Shown one piece after another: positions 13,996-24,339 of a DNA stretch of 64,000 nt. The stretch is from positions 1,835,001 to 1,899,000 of the forward strand of contig JACCIC010000014.1 of the NCBI GenBank assembly GCA_018907035.1. Reading direction: 5' to 3'. Below the pieces are notes generated by a model, which worked only from the letters and a program-made list of their open reading frames with translations, searched no databases and had not been told where the DNA came from. Position numbers and translations under genes: made by a program. Positions within the stretch are counted from its first letter, which is position 1; every line of letters begins with the position of its first letter. This DNA is from Sycobia sp. Sy_11 (taxonomy: Eukaryota; Arthropoda; Insecta; Hymenoptera; Epichrysomallidae).

Positions 13996-14109
13996 AGATA
14001 AGCACAGTCTATCCTACACTTAGAGTAAACATTTTTTTCTGATTGTCTTTTTATTTGCAGATTATTTAAATTCTCGAATCTATCTCTAGATTATTAAACT
14101 CTATACTAT

Positions 14110-14698
14110 TAAACTAAGTAGAAACCAATATGTAAGGATATACAAATAGCTCGTTAAAGTTATGCACTATTGGAAAAGGATGCAATGTTACAGGACGCAG
14201 TCCCGAGCATCTCGTTTTGAGTAATACGGAGAATAAGGACGGACACAAGGCAAAATGTAAACAAGAACGCGGCCTCTCAAAGTTCGCAGAAGTTGAATCA
14301 GACGCAAAAAGAAAAAGCGGGAACAGGAGAAGAGGTTTTCCTGTCTCCAAAGAAAAAGGGAGTTAGTCAATGACGAACAAAACTGTCAGATGGATCCGGA
14401 ATTACACGATCCGATCATTAGCTGCAACTTTCGTATCTCGAGTGCTTAACGGAACTTCCAATAGCTGCACGAATCATCTCAGCATGAAGTCTACGGTGAT
14501 TATCTCGGTGTCCCAAGGAGGGGGTGCGTCAGCGAGACTTGGCCAGATGAGACGTATCCTCGGGTATCTATAGGCGTTGAAACAAGAGACCTACCGATTG
14601 GTTCGTCAACCCAGGAGGACGCTTCGTTCAACCAACGGCGTAGGTATAGTTATTAGTACACTGAGCCGAAAACGTACACAATCGTGAAAAAGAGAGAG

Positions 14699-14753
<55 letters not shown>

Positions 14754-15190
14754 AAGAGAGAGAATGAACGTAGGTCTATTACGGGTAAGCGTAGACGTGT
14801 GATCCGACTGCTACTTCTGCAATTCGAATCCCCGCCTCGCTGCATGCATCTAAATAATATTCATAATTTTTTATACATCTGTATACAATCAGTTCTTCAT
14901 TCTAAACAAATTGTTAATATTGATTTTAAGCCTATTCGATTTACCTACTCGAGGCTACCCTTTCCCTCACACCTATTCCCGCTATCTGCTGCATGCATGG
15001 ATCCACCCTCCTCCACGTGCATTGTAATGCTGATACTCATTGTGCAACCCGAGCCAATCGACGTCTTCTTTTATAACGGTGGTTTCCCTGCAGCAAACGT
15101 CAAATTCGATATCGAAAGCACCACTAAAATCTATCAAGACACATCTCATCGTTTCTTGATTTCTAAAACGAGCCGAGACGTGAATAATTA
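14110..15190. other. GC-richer island of unknown nature, with a (GA)n tract
   Basis: The base composition rises clearly above the AT-rich surroundings, beginning near 14110 and falling off near 15190. Open frames occur on both strands (14114-14350 -, 14370-14573 +, 14799-15191 +), but none shows a known domain and they overlap. A nearly pure (GA)n tract lies inside. It could be a regulatory or untranslated region of a non-coding transcript, or an old insertion. I cannot decide. Confidence 0.4.
14695..14763. repeat. (GA)n microsatellite
   Basis: About 65 bases of AG/GA dinucleotide with few interruptions. Confidence 0.95.
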
Positions 15191-15224
15191 GATATTATTA
15201 TTAGATATAATTAATATTTAATAC

Positions 15225-15325
15225 AATTAAAATTATGATTATTTATTATTTATATAATATTTTCTTAACAGCTGCAAAAATCCACAATGTTAATGTTTCA
15301 TGAACTGGTGTAATTTATCGTAGTT
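15225..15325 (+). pseudogene. relic last exon of an odorant receptor
   Basis: The DNA around 15240-15300 matches the end of intron 6 and the start of exon 7 of receptor gene 1. The intron tail TTATTATTTATATAATATTT, the acceptor TTAACAG and the start AAAATCCACAATG all correspond to 12255-12305. The frame can still be read as KSTM-like sequence and then runs into a stop. I found no other exon beside it. It is best explained as the remains of a further member of the tandem array. Confidence 0.6.
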
Positions 15326-15471
15326 GAGACAGTAATGATTGAGCGATTATGGCCAGAATAGTTTTAGTCGTTATTATCTTTATATGTATAAAATTTTTTC
15401 GTGAAATTGGTATCATTTAAAATTAATAATAATATAAATTTTTAGTTATAGTAGTTCTTCAACTATTATTA

Positions 15472-16610
15472 GGTGCGCCATTTTGTTTCCACTGTTTTCA
15501 ATAGATAGCTGCAGCAGTAGGTGCCGGTTAAAATAGGCAAGTCAAAAATTTCATATAGTAAGGTTGGACATCTACCAACCTAACCATAACGCAACAGTAA
15601 TAATTTTGTGTTTACATGAGAAGTGTATTCTCGATCGAAGATATCAGTTTTCGAGCCAAATTCTCATCATTTGAGAGAAGTACTTATGGTGAGCTTGCTT
15701 TCAATGAAAGAACGTGTCTTAACGGGTTGCAAAGCTTTAATAACGATGATTTTTATGCCAAGGACCGACATGGTGACGAAAAAGAAAAACTTTTTCAAGA
15801 TTCCAAACTAGAGGTATTGCTTGATGAAGAATCATTCGAAACGCAAGAAAAATTAGCAGAATCATTTGGAGTTACTCGACAAGGAATTTCGAAACGCATC
15901 AATGTCATGGGAATAATTCAGAAGTAAATTGAACAGCGTTTTTTTCTTGTGAACAGCTGCTTCAAAGATAGAATTGGAAGGGATTTTTACATCGCATGGT
16001 AATCAACGACGAAAAATGAATACGATAATCCACTACGATAATTCGAAGCACAGAAAATCGTGGAAAATGCAAAAACATGTCTCCATATCGACGCCCAAAC
16101 TGAATATTCACGGCGCTAAGGTTATGCTCTGCATTTAGTGAGATCAGCTCGGTGTGGTGTATTATAAATTGTTGAAGCCGAGTGAAACCATCACAGAGGG
16201 TCGGTATCGAACATTTGACGGAGAAACGACCACAGTACCAATAGAGATAAGATAAATTATTATCCTGCAACATGATAATGCTCGATCACACGTCGCAAAA
16301 CCAGTCAAGGTATACTTGGAAAGCCTGAAATAGGAAGTCGTACCTTCATACGCCGTAGTCTCTAGACTGTACTCCTTCTGACTATCATTCGTTCCAGTCA
16401 ATCGCATATAGCCTAACCGACCAGTATTCTCACTCTAATCAAGAAGTCAAAGGATGGATCGATTCGTGGATCACTCCTAAAGACTACCCCAAATATGGCA
16501 AAAAGTAAAGGTTAGATACGAACAGTACTTTGAATAATAAACAGATAATCAATTTGTAAGGATAAAGCTTCAAATTTTGAAAGAAATCGGAGGAAGCAAA
16601 GTTGCGCCCA
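15472..16610 (+). mobile_element. mariner element A, decayed, with both terminal repeats
   Basis: The left end GGTGCGCCATTTTGTTTCC follows TA. The right end (about 16588-16610) is its imperfect inverted copy and is followed by TA, so the element is about 1.14 kb. The frame 15616-15927 encodes the N-terminal part of a mariner transposase: a DNA-binding region with the typical EVLLDEESFETQEKLAESFG and VTRQGISKR helices before MGIIQK. Remnants of the catalytic part follow to about 16490, broken by frameshifts and stops. Transposition activity is lost. Confidence 0.8.
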
Positions 16611-16612
16611 TA

Positions 16613-17490
16613 ATACCTTCTATCGAATGAAATCAAATAAAAAATTAGTTTAAAAAACATTTTTGTTTGAATACTTATATTCATAATTTTCATATTCTTT
16701 AGAATGGTTAGTACTTGATCAGTCTTATGTAAATTAGGAGCCTGGTAATTAGAAAAGAAACTGTAACAAACCTGCTGTGTGAAACTTTTGTGTTAGAAGT
16801 CATCGAGGCAAACCTGCAGATTTCAAAAGATACCCTCCGAAAGAATAATTTCTGTTAAAACCGTGGAAGTCAACTTGACATCGTATATTTACTACCGTCC
16901 GTCTAGGAATCTTATCGAAGAAGTCATCTTAATATACATGTATACAACGAGTACTACTATGCAAACATGAAACTTTCCATACATTATTTGAACACCGATA
17001 AAAATACGATGGTGTGCCGTTTTATTTGAAATATTTATAGTGAGACTGTATTAATTGAATTGTGATAAAAGAGTAAAACGAAGAACTGATAAAAGAATAA
17101 ATATAATTAATTATATTTACATGACAAAATTATTTAGACTCCATATAATAAACGTTCTATTATGTGCTGAGAATATATTTAAATTCTTTTGAAACTTTCG
17201 AAAGTTTTTTTTTCATCTGTCATCATTGGTTTCTTTAAGACCATCTTTGATTGTTTTGCGATATTTTTTATGCATTAGAAATTCTTAATAACGATGTATT
17301 CATTGAAGAGCATAATGATATTATTTCTAACATATGTAAAATATTATTACATTCAAATAGTATTTAGAGTTAAAATGGTTTGATAAAGTAAAGATAATGA
17401 GAAGTAGTACAAGAAGATACAAATATCAAAATGCTAAAAAAATTGACTTACTAACAATGCTAACGATTGTTCTTATACAAAAAAAAAGCG
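16613..17490. other. gene-free AT-rich stretch
   Basis: No gene or repeat identified. It lies between two mariner remnants. Confidence 0.5.
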
Positions 17491-17492
17491 TA

Positions 17493-17878
17493 AGGAATAC
17501 CATGGCGAAAGAATGATGGCGGTTTCGAGGCGATCCAATCATCTACAAATTGTCGCACTTCTTGAACATGTCGGAAGTGCGTATCAACGAGGTCGTGCTG
17601 CATCGTCCTGAATAGATGGTAATCTGAAGGTGCTATGTCTGGCTGAGTGACGCATCACTTCCCGTTCGAGCTCCAACAGGGTTTTTTGACGGCTTTCGCG
17701 ACATGTGGCTGGGCGTTGTGATGTAAGAGCAGAACCTTTGCGGATGGTGGCGCCTATTAACTTAATTTTATTGGTAAATGCAAAAACTAAAAAATAACTA
17801 CCTAGATCCGACACATCTGACTTTTCGTACTACTTCTATCGCCATAAAACCGAGAAGGTAGGAAACATATTCGCCTCA
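17493..17878 (-). mobile_element. mariner remnant with internal deletion
   Basis: The same family as the element at 38526-39784. The right end carries its terminal repeat (TGAGGCGAATATGTTTCC when read on the minus strand) next to TA, and the leader that follows is also alike. At about 17755 the sequence jumps directly to the catalytic part of the transposase gene: the block around the second catalytic Asp, with the LLELERE stretch, and on to the C-terminal region. The whole DNA-binding and first catalytic part is deleted. The left terminal repeat is not visible. Confidence 0.7.
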
Positions 17879-17900
17879 TAATACAACCTGGTAGTTTTAA

Positions 17901-18147
17901 TACGGTTTTTTTGTAACTTACTTATGTTTTAATTATATATCAGCTGCTTCAGAACATTGGATCAACTTAGGGTCTGTCTCTTATTTCCCGGTATTTTTAA
18001 TCTTTGAATGGACAGATCCAAGTAGCTTAATATTCACCTTAACAGGTACAGCTCCAGAAGGCAGCGTTCTTGCCGGCATTAGAATACTATCCTTAGTGTG
18101 TAATATGGGCTTTCGTTGTACGTTTTTTTCTTTGATCTCTAAATAGA
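17901..18147 (+). pseudogene. unidentified coding-like island (membrane protein exon?)
   Basis: An open frame of about 80 codons without a start codon. The stretch from 17943 reads as convincing protein: AASEHWINLGSVSYFPVFLI, a hydrophobic segment, then EWTDPSSLIFTL, then GSVLAGIRILSLVCNMGF. It is preceded by TATATCAG, a possible splice acceptor, and has GTACAGC-like and GTAATATGG-like donors inside. I do not recognise the family. It may be an isolated exon of a real gene or a fragment of one carried here. Confidence 0.35.
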
Positions 18148-18739
18148 AAAATAACTATCACTGAAATTTATTAAGCATGGTCCACTTTTCTATATTATTA
18201 AAAACCAAATTAAAGAAGTTTTAAAATAAACATATAGTTAATATAAGAGATTGTAACTTAAATAAGGACTCACATAAAAACAATTTTATTTAAATTTTCA
18301 AGCTGCTTATTAATCGCTTTTGACTACACCAAAAATTTTCATTTGTAAGATAACAAGAAAAAATAGGACTCGATAACTATACATCGATCAACTGTGCCTT
18401 TAATATACTCATATATGCCACAGAGCATATCTAGAAGTTTAGAAGTGTCAATTTATCGCGAATGAGACAGCATATGTACGGAAGTAACAACTGATTTATT
18501 TAATTATTAACTATAAATATAGCTATGTACAAAAATATAAATTATACTTATGTTGACTGAATTAAATTAATAAATATTTTTATCGGCCTTACAGTATTTA
18601 TACAATATTATACTATGATAATAGAATGACAGTTAGACTGGCCTCGTTTATAATCACTCCCCATTGAATCTCAAATGGAAATACTACGAAAAATAAAATA
18701 AAAATTTAATTTAATTAAAATTAAAAATAAAATGATCCA

Positions 18740-18900
18740 TATATTCTATCTTAGTAAAGGACAATCTAACTGCCCACGCCGCCTTAAATTTAAATTTACC
18801 TTAAACATCCGACATTTCGAGCTACTCCGGTTCATCTTCAAGAACTAAACATGTTTAGTTCTTTAAAAAAAAGACAGTCTCGACCAATGAATCCCTGTAA
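18740..18900. other. possible retroelement end with a 24-bp palindrome
   Basis: Read on the minus strand the block contains CTTGAAGATGAACC followed by CTCGAAATGTCGGATG. This resembles the 'GAAGATG...GAAACGTCGGA' motif often seen near the ends of Penelope-like and other retroelements. A perfect 24-bp palindrome centred on ACATGT (18840-18863) adjoins it. No reverse transcriptase is visible nearby, so the assignment is weak. Confidence 0.3.
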
Positions 18901-19365
18901 CCTGAAATATTTAAGAGGAATACTTCAATTAAAAGTCTGCTTTATAGTTTTAAGATATTAGATTAATGGAAAAAATTGAAATAAAAGAATTTTTCTTATC
19001 TCTAATAATTTAAAAATCTAAACACGTTTTGTCGAAATATTGTCTTTAGAATCTATATATTTTCTAATTAAAACAATTTGAATTGTTCTCATTCAAAATC
19101 TTTAATATCATTTCAAATTACATTCGAATGTACTACTAACGGTATTTTTGATAGGATAATTTAAACGTTATTTAATCATTTCCGCTATTTGTCAACTAAA
19201 ACTTTGTGGCAAGTCCTCGATAATTATACAAAATTAAATACTCATAGCATCTCCTATGTATCCTATTAGCTATAGACACGTATATATCAATGACTGTATC
19301 TTCTATTTTTCAATTAACTGCAATACTACCTATCACACAGAGCGTAAAATTGAGGACAAATAAAA

Positions 19366-19512
19366 AAAATAACACGTCTATCGCATGTCTCAATATTTGT
19401 ATAAAAGTTTACAGTTCAACACAGGATTTAAAAAATGTCTTAAATTATTTTATTGTAACACTTTCGCTTTTGTATCAACAATAAAACAATTCTATAAAGA
19501 CATTTTTTTGGT
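19366..19512 (+). repeat. 150-bp repeat, copy 1
   Basis: Almost identical to 20240-20391, about 870 bp downstream and in the same orientation. Shared from AATAACACGTCTATC to AAGACATTTTTTTGG with only a handful of differences. Confidence 0.9.
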
Positions 19513-19515
19513 AGT

Positions 19516-19750
19516 ATAGCTATGACAAAGCCAAAGCTATCAATAAGCAAAATCCAGAAGAAATCGAGCCACGAGACGAAACAGCTTTATGACAAAATCT
19601 AGATAGTTCGAAATTGCTGAAAGTGATCGGCAGAGTAGATTTGAAACTTGGATACATCTATCGCCAGTATTCTTCATCAAGTTATTTTTGATTATTTTTG
19701 CGCAGTGGATACAGCCACATTCGATTTCGCTATACTGCATTCTTAAATTC
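19516..19750 (+). pseudogene. unidentified coding relic between two 150-bp repeats
   Basis: From about 19520 the + strand reads as protein-like sequence: YDKAKAINKQNPEEIEPRDE, then NLDSSKLLKVIGRVDLKLGY, then IYRQYSSSSYF. Two in-frame stops interrupt it, one after DETAL and one after SSSSYF. The composition (charged, with a helix-like pattern) is unlike the surrounding DNA. I do not recognise the parent gene. It could be a processed pseudogene or a captured exon. Confidence 0.4.
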
Positions 19751-20239
19751 CATTATATAGACGCATGTAAGCGACAGAAAGAGACAAAAATTAATTAGAT
19801 AGATTATAACAAAATATAAATAACTAGAGAGAGAGAGAGAGAGCAGCCAAATCGCAAATGCGAGAGACACGGAGAAATATCTGCGACATAGGTGTAGTAA
19901 CGTTCCGTGTGTTTCTAACATTTTGTCGTGATGCGAAATTCTTTAGTGCTTGAACCTAAAAGGGCGCGCTTGAAAAATTCATTACTAGTTGCAAAAAGTT
20001 ATCTTGAGAAAAAGTTTCGAAAACATAAAGAATTAATTCTACAATACATTGATATTAAATTTTTTAAATATTTTATAAAACAAAATTCTTTTTTATGTGA
20101 AATTAAATTAGTCGAAATAAATATTTGTAACAGAATTATTTTTAATGTTATTTTTTAATGTTCTAATATTAAAAAATTATCAACGATTAATAAATTTATC
20201 AATAGGTAATAATAACGAATTCGAAAAAAATAACGAAAA

Positions 20240-20391
20240 AAATAACACGTCTATCTCATGTTTCAATATTTGTATAAAAGTTTACAGTTCAACACAGGAT
20301 TTAAAAAATGTCTTAAATTATTTTATTGTAACACTTTCGCTTTTGTATCAACAATAAATCAATACTATAAAGACATTTTTTTGGTGTGTAT
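20240..20391 (+). repeat. 150-bp repeat, copy 2
   Basis: Direct-repeat partner of 19366-19512. The ends do not have the TG...CA of LTRs and no element with a matching coding part lies between the copies. Confidence 0.9.
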
Positions 20392-20599
20392 CAATCATAT
20401 TATACCTTAACATAGGACATTTTAATTTTTTCATATTTCATTTACTCTATGCTATACGTTATATAAAACATTATATTTTATAAACCTATCTTGCTCAGAT
20501 AACTAATATAATTAAAATCTGTCACTTCGCGTAATATTAAAAAAGTTATTTACAAATTAATCAATTGATGAAAAAACAATATGCTCTTTTGTTATTCTC

Positions 20600-21070
20600 T
20601 TCAAATATTTTTAGAGTCAAGTGGATGTTGGTGCTTCGAGGTCGTGAAAATCGGTTCTTAAGAGATGGCTCTTCTTCTTTGACGGAGACACGCTTTTCAA
20701 GGGTGTAAGTAGGCGTTCTCTTTTTCTTTTTGCCTTTCCGCGAGAATCGGACTTAGGTATGTTGCTTGGTTTGGTGAAGTTTCGGATCGGAGTATACCGC
20801 ATTAGCTTTGCGACGACGCACAGTCGGTTCAGGCTTCGCTTATCCACATCTCGAACGTTTCGGAAGAGTGCAGGTGACATCTCCCTAACTCACGCTCCAT
20901 CCATCAGCTTTTACGGTCATTTGGATTATCTTACAGCTTGTTCGGCGCCAAAGTCAGATGTGAGGCAAATGGTCCCCTAAGGGGGCCCTTTTATTCAGTT
21001 CTACCGAGCAGAGCTGAGCCAGTCACAAGGGACTCCCCTCATTCAAACGGTGAGGAAATTTTTAGGGATT
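20600..21070 (-). other. GC-richer island with an unidentified minus-strand open frame
   Basis: A block of clearly higher GC than its flanks. The minus-strand frame 20880-20617 (87 codons, ATG start) has protein-like composition: a basic stretch RGKAKRKRERLLTPLKSVSP and SPSKKK, like a nuclear or DNA-binding protein tail. I recognise no domain. The + strand also has a 73-codon frame (20759-20980) that is probably its shadow. A processed pseudogene or part of a mobile element is possible. Confidence 0.35.
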
Positions 21071-21079
21071 CTAAAAACT

Positions 21080-22585
21080 CTATGTGAAAGGGCACATTTA
21101 TCATTCATCATTTCATTGTACGTGATTGTAATATTTAATTGAAGTAAATTGTTTACTAGTTTCTCTGTATAAATTATTGCTGTTGTAAAAAGATGTTCTT
21201 TCTGTTTGTTCAGTTCTGCAGGTGATGCGTAATCTTAGTGTATTATATGTATATATTTCGTTATTACAATTTTTCGATATACGACCTTCTAATTTACATG
21301 TAAATTAGCGTAAGGAATTAGCACTAAATATTACAGATATAAAGCAGTATATTTAGTCGAAATTAATGTTGAACATTACTGGAATTTTGACGATATCTTC
21401 TGGTTTGATATAAGCTTGTTACCTAATGCTTTCAATATGTTTGTAATCTTCGAATGAAACAGTAGTTTTCATATGAGAAATTGGGAAACTACATTTGATA
21501 TTTAAATTTTCTAATATATCCTCTAATATATAGCTGAGAATATCGGGTGAAACATTAGAAAAAATTTCTTGCTTAAGTTTCGAAATAAGTGTATGTAATG
21601 TCAATTTTTATTTGTTTATTTTTATAAATTTAGATTTATTTAGATTTATTGTTCTGTTTATTGAGTGAATATATATTTTTGTAAATACTAAAAAATGTGC
21701 TATTCTATTCTTTGAATATTGGTATATTAACAGGAATGTGAATCCTAGTCGTCTTCAATTCGTACATAATTCACAATAGAAATTTTAATGATAATATCTG
21801 CAAAGAATGAATTAACAGCATTACAGTTAATAAACATTAATTCTGGGCAATTAACATTTTTAAAAATGTTTTTAAGAACTTTCGTAATACAGCATATGTC
21901 AATCGTACTAATATAATTATTTGAAAACAAAGGCCTCGATTATTTTCCTCTTTGGAATTGTGTTTTCCTTTTCTTTAAACTACCTACAGTTCATGATCAA
22001 TAATCGTCGAGAGCGTCAATGAACTTGCAAGCGTCTGAAGATACAACAGGTATAAATATTTGTATAAAAAAGTATATAGCATACTGCACGCGGGAGCATA
22101 TAATTGCAGGGTATACATCCAAATTATATATTCACCTGGCGTGAAACATAGTATGAAAACTGCAATATTTTTTGCATCACACAGGGGATAATAACAGATA
22201 ATAACAGTTCTACGGTTTATACAACGACGGCGAATGAGAAGTTTGATATAATTTTTTTTTATCTCCCATCTATAGAGAAAAAAATTATACTCACGAACTT
22301 ACTTTCCATCTCTTGCCAGGGACAATTATTCTTATATCGGCTACGTTCAACGATTCATAACATTGTTATTTCTTTCGTTGCTATGACGATTACATATGAA
22401 TTGTAAAAACAAATATAAGTTGAATAATTGAAAACGCAATCCCATAAAAAATTTGAAAATTACTAAAATATTTGGTTCTGCTTGCATACTAAAGTAACTT
22501 AATGAGTTTTTTATATTAATATATATTTCCCTCACTGTGTAAGAAAAGTTTGTTTTTCCGTACACATTTCGGTTCGGAAAGTCGT
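21080..22585. other. AT-rich stretch with two weak minus-strand frames
   Basis: Minus-strand frames 21930-21745 and 21604-21419 lie one after the other in the same direction and look helical and lysine/isoleucine-rich, but neither shows a known motif. They may be remains of one decayed gene or transposon. Nothing else is supported. Confidence 0.3.
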
Positions 22586-22589
22586 CTAT

Positions 22590-23215
22590 GATAGGACACG
22601 AAAGTCATTTTAAACGCGCAAATGGTCAGAATTGGCAGCAAAATCTTATTGACTCGCGTGAACAGTGATGTTTATCTTTCTTTGCGTATACAATTTTCAC
22701 TATACAACGATTGAATAAGCCGATATTCGATACTTCGATAAGTCGACATTAGAACAGAATCCAAAATTCATGTTTTCGATGCAATGCAATGTTCTATTTT
22801 TTGGAAAATAGACACGATTTCGAAAGTCGGCTTTTCAGTAGGGATAACAGTTATGTATGATAAAGAGAAATGAAAATATTATATAGATTCAACTGATATT
22901 GTATGAAATTCTTTGATTGTTCTACAGTCGTAAACCATTATATGAATTTATAGATACTAATACTACAATTAGAATCAATATGAATTTTCAAATCATAATA
23001 GTTTTCACATTGTCGAAATGGTTCATAAAATTTATTTTAGTAGGGTTTTAAATTTATTTAAATTTATATAAGTTTTATTAATACGATCACCCTAAATAAT
23101 AATCAGATTTTTGCTAGAACTAGAATGCAAACTAAGGAAGACTGGATTTTATTCAAAATATCTTAATTCATTTCATTCCAATTGTAATTGTAAAATTATT
23201 ATTTATTTATTTAAA
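22590..23215. repeat. dispersed repeat of unknown type, copy 1
   Basis: Similar to 54065-54690 in the same orientation. The best blocks are CGAAAGTCATTTT..ACGCGCAAA at 22600 and the segment 22920-23200 (for example TAAATTTATTTTAGTA and TTATTATTTATTTAT neighbourhoods with the same order). The middle is weakly conserved. No coding capacity is recognised. Confidence 0.6.
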
Positions 23216-23679
23216 AAAAGAAAAAATCTATATATTATAGGCAGCAAGTCGAACCCAGAAGGGAAATCTAGCCTGATCCTAGTTCCGATTTGTCCCACTT
23301 TTAATAGCATTTTTAATAGGGAACGAGCTTAGATTTTGGTAGGTATACCAAGCTAGAAACTAGACTGATTCTAGTCAGAAAATCTAGAAATTAAGCCAAT
23401 AATAAATTATTCTAATTTTGTTTCCTCGATTAAGTCAATAATTTTTTGACTCTTTAATATTTATTTATTTAAAATAAAAAAATATATTTACGTATTTAGG
23501 TGACACATACCATTTAATTAGCATTCATAAATTATTTTCTATATGACTATTACGTATTACGATTTACAATAACAATTAATAATTATTAATATATTTTTTA
23601 TACACTAATTATTGTAAATTTTAATGTTAAACACCTCTGCTGAACACATATAATATTTTATTCGATGAAAAAAATTTCG

Positions 23680-23762
23680 ACCTCCGCTGAGTATCGAACC
23701 CACGACCCTACGATTCGCAAGCTAACGCATTATGCACTATGCTAAAACGCAATGTGGGATTA
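23680..23762 (-). ncRNA. tRNA-like sequence (tRNA pseudogene or SINE head)
   Basis: On the minus strand the sequence contains TAGCATAGTGCATAATGCG (box A-like) and GGGTCGTGGGTTCGATACTC (box B-like), spaced as in a tRNA, with CTTGCGAAT in the place of the anticodon loop. The anticodon stem does not pair, so it is not a functional tRNA. Confidence 0.55.
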
Positions 23763-23892
23763 CTATACTATAGTTTGCATATGACCGTAAAGCACTTAAG
23801 ATAATATAATAATTTTATAAACACAAGATAAAACATACATAGGAAATCAATTTTTTAAATTCTTTCCCATGTTGGAAAGATCTGCGGGTGTT

Positions 23893-23950
23893 TATATACT
23901 ATATATATATATAGATATATATATATATATATACACGCGCGTGCGCGCAT

Positions 23951-23999
<49 letters not shown>
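23893..23999. repeat. compound (TA)n / (CG, CA) microsatellite
   Basis: TA dinucleotides interrupted by a short ACACGCGCGTGCGCGC block near 23932-23948. Confidence 0.95.
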
Positions 24000-24004
<5 letters not shown>

Positions 24005-24061
24005 TATCTAATTTTCGTACACATAAGGTCTTGATTAGAAATGACATCGATTTTTTCCAAT

Positions 24062-24285
24062 ATTAGAAAAAGTTGAGGAAATCTAACTAGAATCCAAATA
24101 GAAAGTCTAACCATTTCCTGAATTCTCCTACTTGGCAGATTCTGCCTAGAAAAACGCCATTCTTTCCAAAGTAGGGAGAAGTTAAGAAAATCTGACTAGA
24201 TCCAAGATAGAAAGCCTGATCATTTCCTTAAGTTTTCTACTTGTAAAATTTTGACTAGTGGAAACACGTATTTCTTTCTAACATC
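24062..24285. repeat. two diverged tandem copies of a unit of about 110 bp
   Basis: 24067-24170 and 24178-24285 run parallel: each has AAGTTGAGGAAATCT or AAGTTAAGAAAATCT, then CTAGA.CCAA.ATAGAAAG, then CATTTCCT, then CTACTTG, then TTCTTTC. Related CTAGACTGATTCTAG-type sequence occurs at 23355-23385. The function is unknown. Confidence 0.6.
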
Positions 24286-24339
24286 AATGTATTAGTATTT
24301 ATATATTCTATTATTTTTATATGTTTTGGAATATTCACC

